A DNA stretch of 35,705 bases from an uncultured Alphaproteobacteria bacterium (GCA_949286245.1 CASECF010000074.1:1-35705); one strand, 5' to 3'. Positions 17,033 to 25,923 are shown, numbered from the stretch's first letter. Program-made: numbers and translations. Notes: generated by a model from the letters alone, not told the origin.

Positions 17033-17593
17033 ATGAGTTTTGCCGATATTAAAGCGGATATGCAAACCCGATTAGCCAAGACAGAGGAGGCTCTTAAAAA
17101 AGATTTTTCCGGTTTGCGGACGGGACGAGCGACAACAGCTCTGTTAGATGATATTAAAGTTGAGGCTTACGGAGCAATGGTTCCCTTAAATCAAATCGGA
17201 AATGTCAGTGTTCCGGAGGCTCGAATGTTATCTGTTCAAGTATGGGATAAAACTATGTTGAAAAAAGTTGAAAAGGCCATTATTGAATCGGGATTGGGCT
17301 TGAATCCCATGAATGACGGTGTGGTTATTCGGATTCCGATTCCGCCTCTTTCCGAGGAGCGACGGATTGAGTTAATTAAAATTGCCGGACGTTATACGGA
17401 GACGGCACGGGTTTCGGCCAGAAATATTCGGCGGGATGCTTTAGACGCAGTTAAGAAATTAAAACAAGCCAATGAAATTTCCGAAGATGATCAAGATCGG
17501 TATGAAGACGAGATTCAAAAAATGACGGATACGGCCATTAAAAGTTTGGACGAGTGTCTTAAAGCTAAAGAAGTTGAAATTAAACAAGTCTAG
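17033..17593 (+). CDS. frr: Ribosome recycling factor
   Basis: The 186-residue protein has the standard length. Signatures are LKKDFSGLRTGRATTALLDD near 22, NQIGNVSVPEARMLSVQVWD near 58, and VVIRIPIPPLSEERR near 99. It splits post-termination ribosomes together with EF-G. The ATG at 17033 is preceded by AAGGA; an upstream in-frame ATG at 16982 would add 17 residues not found in the family. It is transcribed separately from tsf and ends at a strong terminator. Confidence 0.97.
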   Translation: MSFADIKADMQTRLAKTEEALKKDFSGLRTGRATTALLDDIKVEAYGAMVPLNQIGNVSVPEARMLSVQVWDKTMLKKVEKAIIESGLGLNPMNDGVVIRIPIPPLSEERRIELIKIAGRYTETARVSARNIRRDALDAVKKLKQANEISEDDQDRYEDEIQKMTDTAIKSLDECLKAKEVEIKQV

Positions 17594-17631
17594 GCGATTG
17601 AGGAAAAGATAAGTTTAATCAGACGTGAACG

Positions 17632-17663
17632 GGCGTTTCATCTGACGGATGAGACGCCTTTTT
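17632..17663 (+). terminator. Rho-independent terminator of frr
   Basis: GGCGTTTCATC pairs perfectly with GATGAGACGCC around a 5-nt loop, followed by TTTTT. Confidence 0.92.
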
Positions 17664-17704
17664 AGTTTGAAAAGTCGGAAGAGATGGGAGATCTTGGATT
17701 TTTA

Positions 17705-17733
17705 TTAAAACAAGGGTTGATTTTTTTTATAAT
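17705..17733 (+). promoter_or_regulatory. Possible promoter of uppS
   Basis: A perfect TATAAT (17728-17733) sits 17 bp after a weak TTAAAA (17705-17710), about 65 nt before the uppS start. A second TATAAA lies just downstream, so the exact -10 is uncertain. Confidence 0.4.
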
Positions 17734-17797
17734 TTCTATAAAGTAAACAATAAAAAGATATGTTTAAAATGAAGAAACCTTAAAAGGATGGAAACAG

Positions 17798-18499
17798 ATG
17801 AAGATTCCTTCACATATTGCGATTATTATGGATGGGAACGGACGGTGGGCGCAAGTGCGGGGGTTGCCGAGAACCATGGGACATAAAAAAGGATCGGAGA
17901 CCGTTCGTCTTATTTTATCTCATGCTCAAAAAAGGGGAGTCCGTGTTGTCACGTTGTTTGCGTTTTCTTCCGAAAACTGGGGGCGTCCTAAAGAAGAGGT
18001 TGATACCTTGATTTCTTTGTTTCGTCAATATTTAAAAGAAGATGTGGAGGAGTTGAAAAAAAGACGTGTTCGTATACGGTTTATCGGAGATCGATATCGG
18101 TTTCCGAAAGATCTTGTTGAACGGATGAATGAGTTGGAGGATCAAACGGCGTTGAATGAGAATTTTCAAGTTGTTTTGGCTCTCAGCTATGGGTCTCGAG
18201 ATGATATCGTGCGAGCCGTTCAACATGTTGTGCAAGATGTTCAAGAAAATAAATTAACGGTAGATCAAATTTCTACATCTATTTTTTCGGATTATTTATC
18301 CACAAAAGATATTCCGGATCCGGATTTAGTTATTCGAACCAGTGGAGAAAGTCGAATTAGCAATTTTTTGCTCTGGGAAATAGCCTATGCTGAATTTTAT
18401 TTTACAAAAGTTTATTGGCCGGATTTTAACGAGGAAGAATTTGATAAGGCATTGCAATCCTATGGACAAAGAGAGCGACGCTTTGGAAAACTTTTGTAA
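17798..18499 (+). CDS. uppS: Undecaprenyl diphosphate synthase (cis-prenyltransferase)
   Basis: The 233-residue protein shows all conserved regions: HIAIIMDGNGRWA with the catalytic Asp12, GHKKGSE near 28, TLFAFSSENWGRP near 52-65, ALSYGSRDDIV near 127, and DPDLVIRTSGESRISNFLLW near 176 with AEFYF after it. It adds isopentenyl units to farnesyl diphosphate to make the C55 carrier for peptidoglycan and surface glycans. It precedes cdsA in the usual order, but here a metallopeptidase gene with its own promoter lies between them. Confidence 0.96.
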   Translation: MKIPSHIAIIMDGNGRWAQVRGLPRTMGHKKGSETVRLILSHAQKRGVRVVTLFAFSSENWGRPKEEVDTLISLFRQYLKEDVEELKKRRVRIRFIGDRYRFPKDLVERMNELEDQTALNENFQVVLALSYGSRDDIVRAVQHVVQDVQENKLTVDQISTSIFSDYLSTKDIPDPDLVIRTSGESRISNFLLWEIAYAEFYFTKVYWPDFNEEEFDKALQSYGQRERRFGKLL

Positions 18500-18556
18500 T
18501 TTGATATAAAATCGAGATTGTTAAATCTTCTTTTCGGAATTGATTTTAGGAATTGA

Positions 18557-18585
18557 TTGACAAAAATCAAAAAAAAATGTATGAT
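18557..18585 (+). promoter_or_regulatory. Strong sigma70 promoter of the metallopeptidase gene
   Basis: A perfect TTGACA (18557-18562), an A-rich 17-bp spacer and TATGAT (18580-18585). The next start codon is 131 nt downstream, leaving a leader with nested stems. Confidence 0.8.
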
Positions 18586-18625
18586 GTTCCTCGAAAAAGA
18601 AATGTGTCTTGTAAAAGAGTCAATA

Positions 18626-18687
18626 GGTTATCACGGGAAACCGATATGTTTCTGAAAATTTTGGATCGGTTTGGTGTTGTGATAATG
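18626..18687 (+). promoter_or_regulatory. Nested-stem RNA element in the metallopeptidase leader
   Basis: TTATCAC (18628-18634) is perfectly complementary to GTGATAA (18679-18685). Inside it, AACCGAT (18639-18645) is perfectly complementary to ATCGGTT (18665-18671) with a 19-nt apical loop. The two 7-bp helices are separated by small internal loops, giving one extended hairpin. It ends about 30 nt before the ATG and leaves the AAGGGGGA ribosome-binding site free. It matches no riboswitch class I know. A regulatory role is inference. Confidence 0.5.
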
Positions 18688-18716
18688 GCTTTTGGGAAGA
18701 CCACTTAAGGGGGAAA

Positions 18717-19889
18717 ATGAAAAAGAGAAAATATTTGCCGTTGAAGAAAAAAATATTTCCTCAAGGGGGGCGTAGACATCCTTATTATTTAAATGTTCGA
18801 GGAAGTATTTTTGAAGTTCGAAATGCAACGATCGAGCAACGAGAAAAGCTATATCGACTTTTAAAACAGATCGGGGATACTTCAATCGGATCAAAGCTGA
18901 TAGATCAAGCGGATACGCTTTCTTTTATTTTTGGTGAAAAAAATGGTGACGGGCATGAAAAAGCTTCTTATGACAGCTATCGCATTTATTTGCCGAATGA
19001 GGTGATGTTTCCTGTTTTGATTCATGAATTATTTCATCATTTTCAGTATAAAAACGGTCGATTATTCATAAACGAACACTCAACTTCTTATCTTGAATTG
19101 CTTAACGAGGCTATTCAAAAAGATCCGAAAAATTGGCAAGATCAACTTTTGTCTATTCGAGAGTTCTATCTATTGAGAATGATTGCCGAAGCGGAGGCAA
19201 CTGCTTATTCCTATGAAATAACACGACAGATTTATGAAAAAAGAGGTGTTTCTTTTGGTCGAGTTTCTTTGCCGATGCTTCATCATAATTCTAAGTATTG
19301 TTTCCGTTTACTAGGGATTCCTTCAATAGATCCCGAGTTTTTGTCTTATGTGTATAAGTATAATAAAATAAGCCAACGGTTGGAAATGAAAGCAGATAAG
19401 ACTGTTCGTCTGGATAAATTGTTTTATGCACGGGAAGTTTGTGGATTTTTTGTTATGAGATGTATGGTAAAAAGAGCTAAGTCTGAGATTTACCCTTTTT
19501 TAAAAGATCATAAAGAATATGTCAGTTGGTTTTCAAAATATCATGAAAGTTGCTTGAAGGCAGCTACTTCTTTTTATTCCTTAAAAGAAGGCTTTAGACC
19601 GTTTCGATTGTGTCACCAAGAGCGACAAGAGTATTTGTTTTCTTTGGTGTTAAATCGGTTTTCGGAATATTTGTCCGCCAAATCTGTTTTAGCCCTGAAA
19701 TCATTGAAATTATCAGCGGATCAATTACGAGATGTGCGTTGTTTGGAAGAGACATATCTGGATAAAAGAGAAAAAATAGGCGGGTTGTTAACAGCCAATT
19801 CCCTGAAATTACAGAGACTCTGCACTGATCAGAGAACGAAACATGTTCTAAATGAGTTTTCTCAAAACACTCGTGTGCGGGAGCAATAA
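18717..19889 (+). CDS. Zincin-like metallopeptidase-domain protein of unknown role
   Basis: A 390-residue protein without signal peptide or membrane segment and very basic at its start. LIHELFHHFQ contains the HExxH zinc motif (His103, Glu104, His107). About 50 residues later AEAEATAYSYE (158-167) offers a Glu as third ligand, a gluzincin-like arrangement. This resembles uncharacterised alphaproteobacterial putative metallopeptidase domains. The C-terminal 200 residues are helical and charged, with no recognised domain. It lies between uppS and cdsA, two genes normally adjacent, and has its own promoter and structured leader. AAGGGGGA precedes the ATG. The substrate is unknown. Base composition looks like its neighbours. 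Confidence 0.65.
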   Translation: MKKRKYLPLKKKIFPQGGRRHPYYLNVRGSIFEVRNATIEQREKLYRLLKQIGDTSIGSKLIDQADTLSFIFGEKNGDGHEKASYDSYRIYLPNEVMFPVLIHELFHHFQYKNGRLFINEHSTSYLELLNEAIQKDPKNWQDQLLSIREFYLLRMIAEAEATAYSYEITRQIYEKRGVSFGRVSLPMLHHNSKYCFRLLGIPSIDPEFLSYVYKYNKISQRLEMKADKTVRLDKLFYAREVCGFFVMRCMVKRAKSEIYPFLKDHKEYVSWFSKYHESCLKAATSFYSLKEGFRPFRLCHQERQEYLFSLVLNRFSEYLSAKSVLALKSLKLSADQLRDVRCLEETYLDKREKIGGLLTANSLKLQRLCTDQRTKHVLNEFSQNTRVREQ

Positions 19890-19932
19890 ATTTTAACGGA
19901 TGAATTTCATTTTGGTCAACTGCTTTAAGTTC

Positions 19933-19961
19933 TTGACAGAATGTTGAAAATTTGCGATATT
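19933..19961 (+). promoter_or_regulatory. Promoter of the cdsA-lpxB operon
   Basis: A perfect TTGACA (19933-19938), a 17-bp spacer and GATATT (19956-19961), 31 nt before cdsA. It would drive the closely packed genes downstream. Confidence 0.65.
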
Positions 19962-19992
19962 CTACAACAATTAAAGAAGAAAGGATCAGAAG

Positions 19993-20838
19993 ATGCATTC
20001 AAATTTGGTTTTGCGTATTTTATCGGCGGCGGTTTTGGCTCCGATCGTTTTTTGTACGATTTGGTTTGGTAAGAGTATTTATGAGGATTATTCCATTCCC
20101 CTTTATCCGATTTTATTGGCGGTTTTCGGAACCGGCTTGGCATGGGAATGGGAGAATATGTTCAATAAAAAATTAACGGCAGGTGGTTTGTTAATTGCTT
20201 TAACGGCGTGTTTAACAGCCTTTTTAACAGAGGGAAATCCGAGCTTTGCGCTTTGGATTATTTTGCTCGGAACGACGGTTGTTTTTTGGAAAACGTCGTG
20301 GCTTTCATTTTCTTTGGGAACGTTGTACATTTGTTTGCCGATTTTATCGTTAGGATATATTTATTATATTAACGAAAATGTCAGTCGGGAAATTGTTCTT
20401 TGGCTGTTTTTTGTTGTATGGGCAACGGATATTGGTGGGTATATTGTCGGTAAAACCGTTGGAGGACCCAAGCTTGCGCCGAAGATCAGTGCCAAAAAAA
20501 CATGGTCCGGATTGGTGGGCGGTATTGTATTTGCCATGACGGTTGCGTACGTGTTTGCCCTGTATTTGAAAGCGTATGAATATATTCCCGAAAATGATGA
20601 GACTATTTTTGGACGATTGGTTCTTGTGCTGGTTATTTCTGCCGGTATTTTGGCGGTGATCTCACAGATTGGCGATTTCTTTGAATCATTTATCAAAAGA
20701 CATTTCAGTTTAAAAGATTCCAGCAATATGATACCGGGACACGGAGGATTGTTTGATCGGGTTGACGGATTGTTGTTTGCGTCTGTTGTAACGGCATTTA
20801 TTTTGTTTTTGTTTAATCAGGGATTAGGGGGATACTGA
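19993..20838 (+). CDS. cdsA: Phosphatidate cytidylyltransferase
   Basis: The 281-residue integral membrane protein has about eight hydrophobic segments. The C-terminal CdsA signature is complete: FIKRHFSLKDSSNMIPGHGG followed by LFDRVDG. ATDIGGYIVGK near 143 and the PKISAKKTWSG stretch near 162 are further family blocks. It converts phosphatidic acid and CTP to CDP-diacylglycerol in the inner membrane. AGAAAGGATCAGAAG precedes the ATG. rseP starts 2 nt after its stop; dxr, often found between these two genes, is absent. Confidence 0.96.
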   Translation: MHSNLVLRILSAAVLAPIVFCTIWFGKSIYEDYSIPLYPILLAVFGTGLAWEWENMFNKKLTAGGLLIALTACLTAFLTEGNPSFALWIILLGTTVVFWKTSWLSFSLGTLYICLPILSLGYIYYINENVSREIVLWLFFVVWATDIGGYIVGKTVGGPKLAPKISAKKTWSGLVGGIVFAMTVAYVFALYLKAYEYIPENDETIFGRLVLVLVISAGILAVISQIGDFFESFIKRHFSLKDSSNMIPGHGGLFDRVDGLLFASVVTAFILFLFNQGLGGY

Positions 20839-20840
20839 TT

Positions 20841-21938
20841 ATGTTGACGACACTTGTTTATTTGTTGGCATTTGTATTTGTCCTTTCACTTGTGGTGGTT
20901 GTCCATGAGGGAGGACATTTTATGGTCGCACGAGCGTGCGGTGTTAAGGTGACCGATTTTTCGATTGGATTTGGAAAAGAATTGTGGAGCCGTGTTGATA
21001 AGCGGGGAACACGCTGGAAAGTGTGTGCCGTTCCGCTCGGGGGATACGTTAAGATGTTGGGAGATGAAGATGCTGCCAGCGCTAAGTCTTCAGATGAGGG
21101 TATTCCGGAAGAGGAGAAGAAGTATACGTTTTTATGCCAACCATTGTGGAAAAGAGCCTCGATTATTTTTGCCGGACCGGCCATGAATTATATTTTTGCG
21201 ATTTTTGTGCTGACGGGAATTATTTGGACTATGGGAGAAATTGTACGTCCTCCGGTCGTTGGAGAGTTGGTGCCGAATATGCCGGCCGAAAAGGCGGGGA
21301 TTTTAAAGGGAGATCGTTTTTTATCGATTAACGGAAAAGACATTAAGGAATATGCCGATATTCAAAGAGCTATTCGATTAACGGAATTCGGAAAGGTTTT
21401 GAATATTGTTTTGGATCGAAACGGGGAGCAAAAAGAAATTCGCGTTTTGCCGGAGGAACTATCAGATTCCGGAATTCCGCAACTCGGTATTAAATCATCG
21501 ATAGAATTAACGGTTTTAAATGAAAATTTGAGTTTGTGGGCTTCATTTAAAAAAGCCTCTTTGAGTGCTTATCAAATGACGGTTGATACGCTGATTTATT
21601 TGAAACAAATTTTGGTAGATCATCGTTCGCCCAAGGATATGCGCGGACCTTTGGGTATTGCCGAGGCCTCCGGAGACGCTTTAAAAGGGGGGCTCTTGTC
21701 TTTACTTGTTTTTATTGTTCAAATTTCGATTGCCATCGGTTTTATGAACTTATTGCCGATTCCCGTTTTGGATGGAGGGCATTTGGCTTTTTATGCGGTT
21801 GAAGCCGTCCGAGGAAAGCCGTTGTCGGATCGAACGCAAAATATGTTGCTGTTTTCGGGTTTAAGCATTCTACTGGTTTTGTTTGCTTATACGATGTTTT
21901 TAGATGTGCCCCGTATTATGCAAAGGATCTTAGGATGA
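20841..21938 (+). CDS. rseP: Site-2 intramembrane zinc metalloprotease RseP/MmpA
   Basis: A 365-residue membrane protein. HEGGH (22-26) in the first membrane helix and PVLDGGH (308-314, Asp311) in a later one are the zinc ligands of the site-2 protease family. One PDZ domain occupies about 140-205 (PNMPAEKAGILKGDRFLSIN), where the E. coli enzyme has two. Such enzymes cut membrane-bound anti-sigma factors (RseA) or polarity proteins in alphaproteobacteria (MmpA cutting PodJ in Caulobacter). The stop overlaps the bamA start by 4 nt (ATGA), indicating translational coupling. Confidence 0.95.
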   Translation: MLTTLVYLLAFVFVLSLVVVVHEGGHFMVARACGVKVTDFSIGFGKELWSRVDKRGTRWKVCAVPLGGYVKMLGDEDAASAKSSDEGIPEEEKKYTFLCQPLWKRASIIFAGPAMNYIFAIFVLTGIIWTMGEIVRPPVVGELVPNMPAEKAGILKGDRFLSINGKDIKEYADIQRAIRLTEFGKVLNIVLDRNGEQKEIRVLPEELSDSGIPQLGIKSSIELTVLNENLSLWASFKKASLSAYQMTVDTLIYLKQILVDHRSPKDMRGPLGIAEASGDALKGGLLSLLVFIVQISIAIGFMNLLPIPVLDGGHLAFYAVEAVRGKPLSDRTQNMLLFSGLSILLVLFAYTMFLDVPRIMQRILG

Positions 21939-24202
21939 AAAAACCGATTATTTTTTTACTGACAGGCGTGTTTTTTTCTTTAAGCGTCTCAGCAGAGGAG
22001 TTGACTGATATTTCAATCAGCGGAACGGCCCGCATAGAAAATGCAACGATTTTGAATTATTTGCGATTAAAAGAGGGAGATGATGTATCGGCGTCCGATT
22101 TGGATACGGCAACCAAAACACTATTTGCTACCGGTTTGTTTTCGGATGTTCAGGTCAAAATGAACAAGGGGCGGATGACAATTACGGTTGTTGAAAATCC
22201 GATTGTTCATACGGTTTACTTTGAGGGAAATAAAAAACTGGATGATGATGTTTTAAAAACCGAAGTTCGATTAAAATCACGATCTGTGTACACACAGAGT
22301 TTAGCCCAAGGGGATGCAGATCGGTTGTTGGAGCTTTATAAACGAAGCGGACGATTTGGTGCCACGGTGACGCCCAAAATTATTCAGAAAGATCAAAATC
22401 GAGTAGATGTTGTTTTTGAAATTGATGAAGGGGAAAAGACGGTTGTTAAAAAAATCAATTTTATCGGAAACAAACGATTTTCGGCTTCTGATTTAAAAGA
22501 TGCCTTAATGACAAAAGAGAGTGTTTGGTATCGCTTTTTTGCAACGACGGATACATATGATCCGGATCGGTTGAATTACGATAAGGAATTGTTAAGACGA
22601 TTTTATTTGCAAAAGGGATATGTCGATTTTGAGGTAAAAAGTGCTGTTGCCGAGTTGATGCCGGATAAAGAGGGTTTTATTATAACAATTGAGGTTTTTG
22701 AGGGAGAGAAATATCGATTTGCTCAACCGGAGATCAAGGTAAGCTTACCGGAATATCATGATCAGGCTCAAACAAAATTACAAAAGTTGATAACATTTAA
22801 GAAGAATGATTTGTTTAATGTTGATCAAATAGATGAAAGTATTGAAATTTTATCAAATGAGTTTGCAGATGAAGGATACGCTTTTGTGGAAATTATACCT
22901 GAGTTTATAAAAAATGATCAAGACAGAACGGTTCAGATTATTTTTAGAGTTCAAGAAGGTGAGAAAGTTTTTATCAATCAAATTAATATTTTTGGAAATG
23001 ATCGAACAAAAGACAAGGTTATCCGGCGAGAGTTTCGCATAAAGGAGGGTGATCCGTTTAATGCGGCAAAATTGAGACGCTCAAAGCAGAGAGTGGAGGA
23101 TTTGGATTATTTTGAGCGGGTTGATTTTAAAACAGTTCCCATATCGGATGATTCCGGTCGAACAAACATAGATGTTTCCGTTGCCGAAAAATCAACCGGC
23201 GCATTTAATATCGGTGTCGGTTGGTCGTCTTATGACGGTTTGTTGTTTGAAACGGGGATTGTGGAAAGGAATATTTTAGGAACGGGAAATACCGTTAATT
23301 TAAACGCTCTTATTTCACAAAAAGAAACACAGTATTTGATTGGGTTGACGGATCCGTATTTTATGGATAAGGATTTATTGGCGGGAGTTGATATTTTTAG
23401 AAATACGCGGGACAATGAGGATTCCAGCTCTTATAATTATACGACAGTCGGTGCCACGGGTCGATTGGGATGGAATTACACGGAGGCCTTCCGTCAGTCT
23501 GTTCGCTACACACTTCGTCAGGACGATGTTCACGATGTTGATGAAGACGCATCCATTTATATTAAAGATCAAGAAGGAAAAACGGTTGTTTCTTTGATTG
23601 GTCAGGAGATATCTTATGATAAGCGGGATAGTCGCATCAATCCGACCGAGGGGTATTATTTGTCTTTAGGAACAGATATTGCAGGTCTTGGCGGAGATAC
23701 AAAATTTTTCCGTGTTAATGTGATGGGTATTCAATATTTTTCGGTCGCCGAAGAAGTTGTTCTTTCTCTGCGGGGAGACGGCGGACGTATTTGGGGATTG
23801 GACGGACAAGATGTTCGTGTTAATAACAGATATTTCTTGGGCGATATGTCTTTACGTGGGTTTGAGTATGGCGGCGTTGGGGCCAGAGACCGGTATACGG
23901 GAGACGCACTGGGCGGAAATTGGTATGTGACGGCGTCTGCCGAGTTAACTTTCCCTCTTGGAATTCCCCGTGAATTCGGTATTAAGGGAAAGGTGTTTAC
24001 GGATGCCGGATATATTGGAAAACCGGATGAGTTCAATGCGGATATTATTGAATATTCGAGTTCGATTCGAGCAGCTGTCGGAACCGGTATTTTATGGCAA
24101 TCACCGATGGGCTTAATCAATTTAGATTTTGCATTCCCGATTTTGAAAGAAAAAGAGGATGAAACGCAAGTATTTCGGTTGAATTTCGGAAAGGCTTTTT
24201 AA
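21935..24202 (+). CDS. bamA: Outer membrane protein assembly factor BamA
   Basis: The 755-residue protein starts with a Sec signal peptide (MKKPIIFLLTGVFFSLSVSA). About five POTRA domains follow, to roughly residue 415, with recurring patterns such as VYFEGNKKLDDDVLKTEVRL near 94 and INIFGNDRTKDKVIRREFRI near 351. The C-terminal 16-strand beta-barrel contains the lid-loop block FLGDMSLRGFEYGGVG near 640 and ends in the expected terminal Phe (NFGKAF). It inserts outer-membrane beta-barrel proteins. The start overlaps rseP. Confidence 0.97.
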   Translation: MKKPIIFLLTGVFFSLSVSAEELTDISISGTARIENATILNYLRLKEGDDVSASDLDTATKTLFATGLFSDVQVKMNKGRMTITVVENPIVHTVYFEGNKKLDDDVLKTEVRLKSRSVYTQSLAQGDADRLLELYKRSGRFGATVTPKIIQKDQNRVDVVFEIDEGEKTVVKKINFIGNKRFSASDLKDALMTKESVWYRFFATTDTYDPDRLNYDKELLRRFYLQKGYVDFEVKSAVAELMPDKEGFIITIEVFEGEKYRFAQPEIKVSLPEYHDQAQTKLQKLITFKKNDLFNVDQIDESIEILSNEFADEGYAFVEIIPEFIKNDQDRTVQIIFRVQEGEKVFINQINIFGNDRTKDKVIRREFRIKEGDPFNAAKLRRSKQRVEDLDYFERVDFKTVPISDDSGRTNIDVSVAEKSTGAFNIGVGWSSYDGLLFETGIVERNILGTGNTVNLNALISQKETQYLIGLTDPYFMDKDLLAGVDIFRNTRDNEDSSSYNYTTVGATGRLGWNYTEAFRQSVRYTLRQDDVHDVDEDASIYIKDQEGKTVVSLIGQEISYDKRDSRINPTEGYYLSLGTDIAGLGGDTKFFRVNVMGIQYFSVAEEVVLSLRGDGGRIWGLDGQDVRVNNRYFLGDMSLRGFEYGGVGARDRYTGDALGGNWYVTASAELTFPLGIPREFGIKGKVFTDAGYIGKPDEFNADIIEYSSSIRAAVGTGILWQSPMGLINLDFAFPILKEKEDETQVFRLNFGKAF

Positions 24203-24206
24203 TCTC

Positions 24207-24908
24207 ATGAAAGTGGAAAAAGTGAAAAGTATTTTGTTTCGAATGGTCTTGTTTTTGAGAAAGAGCCTTTTACTGATTAAAGAGATGGGGAAGGGATTCT
24301 TTTTTTATTCCAAGGATTGGATTGTTCATCACAAGAAAGAAACGAGCATTGTGGGATTTATTGTTTTGTTTCTTGTTTTATTTTTTATGAATTTGACCCA
24401 TCAACCGGTTGTGGTTGTTATTGATTCAAACAAAGTATTTGAACAGGCGGATGTTTATCGGTTAATACAAGAGGAGCGAAAAAAGTATGATGCCTTATGG
24501 GAGGCTCGTTTTTTGGCTGAAAAAAAAGTGTTGGATCAAGAAGATCGAGCATTGGCCGGCAAGCAGAAGAAAATGACAAAATCCCAATTTAGAAAAGCTT
24601 TGAATGAATTACAACAAAAAACGGTTGCATTGCAGAAGAAATATCAAGAGCAGGCACTTCAAATTAACAAAGCGTCACAATCAGTATTGGATCAGGTGTC
24701 TGAAATTATTCGTCAGACGCTTCAAAGGGTTGCGTCTCGGGAAGGGTATCAAATTGTTTTAGATGGAGAAGGACTTATGTATCATGATTCGGATTTGGAT
24801 GTGACGGATTTGTTTATTGAGGAACTCAATAAACAAACGATACAAATTGTTTTTCCGGATCCGGATGAATTGATAACAATGACACAAGGAGAAGTAGATG
24901 GCAGATAA
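24207..24908 (+). CDS. OmpH/Skp-family protein with an N-terminal membrane anchor
   Basis: The 233-residue protein lies at the usual skp position between bamA and lpxD. The OmpH-type body runs from VVVVIDSNKVFEQADVYRLI (68-87) through a long charged coiled coil (85-170) to a C-terminal beta segment containing YQIVLDGEGLMY. Unlike classical periplasmic Skp, there is no cleavable signal. A basic segment of about 46 residues precedes one transmembrane helix (about 47-64), so it is probably anchored in the inner membrane with the coiled coil in the periplasm. The start is uncertain: an ATG at 24285 would shorten the tail to 20 residues. It overlaps lpxD by 11 nt. Confidence 0.75.
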   Translation: MKVEKVKSILFRMVLFLRKSLLLIKEMGKGFFFYSKDWIVHHKKETSIVGFIVLFLVLFFMNLTHQPVVVVIDSNKVFEQADVYRLIQEERKKYDALWEARFLAEKKVLDQEDRALAGKQKKMTKSQFRKALNELQQKTVALQKKYQEQALQINKASQSVLDQVSEIIRQTLQRVASREGYQIVLDGEGLMYHDSDLDVTDLFIEELNKQTIQIVFPDPDELITMTQGEVDGR

Positions 24909-25923
24909 ACGATTTTTTCATAAGGTGAATGGGTTGACACTGAAAGAGATTGCTAGCATCGGAGAGGTTTCTCTTCCGAAGGGAATTGATGAGACGCTTG
25001 TTTTTGAGGATGTATCTTCTTTGGAACAAGCAGGAGAAAAGGATATTTCGTGGGCTTTTATTCCTTCGGTACGAGAGGCATTATCTCAAACGAAGGCAGG
25101 AGCCGTCATTGTGCCTGAGAAATTTTTGTCGTATGTTCCAAAGGGGTGTATTCCTCTTGTTTCCGCCGATTCGCATCGGTCATACGGCTTAATTGCTCAA
25201 GCATTTTATCCGATGACGGTTGAGTCGTTTATTTCTCCTCGGGCTTATATAGATCCGACTGCCGTTTTAGGTGAGGGGTGCCGAATTGAAGCGGGGGCTT
25301 ATATCGGACCTCATGTCGTGTTAGGACGCTCTTGTTATGTTCATCCGAACGCCGTGATTGAAGAGGGGGTTCAGATGGGTGATTTTTGTACGATCGGAGC
25401 GAATGCAACGATTTCACACAGTTTAATCGGTCATAAAGTTTATATTTATCCGGGAGCGCATATCGGTCAGGATGGATTTGGGTTTGCTATGTCAGCCAAG
25501 GGTCCTGTTAAGGTACCACAACTTGGTCGAGTTATTATTGAGGATGATGTTGAGGTTGGGTCATCCACGACAATAGATCGGGGGGCTATGGGAGATACGG
25601 TGATCGGCGCCGGTACGCGAATTGACAATTTGGTTCAAGTGGCTCATAATGTCAAGCTTGGAAAGTGTAATATTATGGTTTCTCAAGTCGGCATTGCGGG
25701 TAGTTGCGAGTTCGGAGATTTTGTTGTTGCGGGGGGACAAGTCGGTTTTGCGGGGCACTTAAAGGTTGGAACAGGTGCTCAAATTGCAGCTCAATCCGGC
25801 TTAATGAATGATGTTCCGGCCGGAGCTGTTTTGATGGGCTCACCGGCATTGCCACGTGTTGAGTATATGCGCCAATTGGTTGCCTTACAGAGACTCACAC
25901 AAAAGAAAACAGAAAAAAAATAA
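24898..25923 (+). CDS. lpxD: UDP-3-O-acylglucosamine N-acyltransferase
   Basis: The 341-residue protein has a uridine-binding N-terminal domain to about residue 105. A left-handed beta-helix of hexapeptide repeats (about 110-300) follows and a short helix closes the protein. The catalytic His is His250 in RIDNLVQVAHNV, and IGQDGFGFA near 189 is the family signature. It adds the second 3-hydroxyacyl chain in lipid A synthesis. AAGGAGAAG precedes the ATG, which lies inside the skp-like gene. Confidence 0.97.
   Translation: MADKRFFHKVNGLTLKEIASIGEVSLPKGIDETLVFEDVSSLEQAGEKDISWAFIPSVREALSQTKAGAVIVPEKFLSYVPKGCIPLVSADSHRSYGLIAQAFYPMTVESFISPRAYIDPTAVLGEGCRIEAGAYIGPHVVLGRSCYVHPNAVIEEGVQMGDFCTIGANATISHSLIGHKVYIYPGAHIGQDGFGFAMSAKGPVKVPQLGRVIIEDDVEVGSSTTIDRGAMGDTVIGAGTRIDNLVQVAHNVKLGKCNIMVSQVGIAGSCEFGDFVVAGGQVGFAGHLKVGTGAQIAAQSGLMNDVPAGAVLMGSPALPRVEYMRQLVALQRLTQKKTEKK

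Noticed and set aside
19594-19998. 134-codon minus-strand frame opposite the end of the metallopeptidase gene.
   Set aside because: It lies mostly over a plus-strand coding gene in a shadow frame, lacks a start signal, and covers the cdsA promoter.
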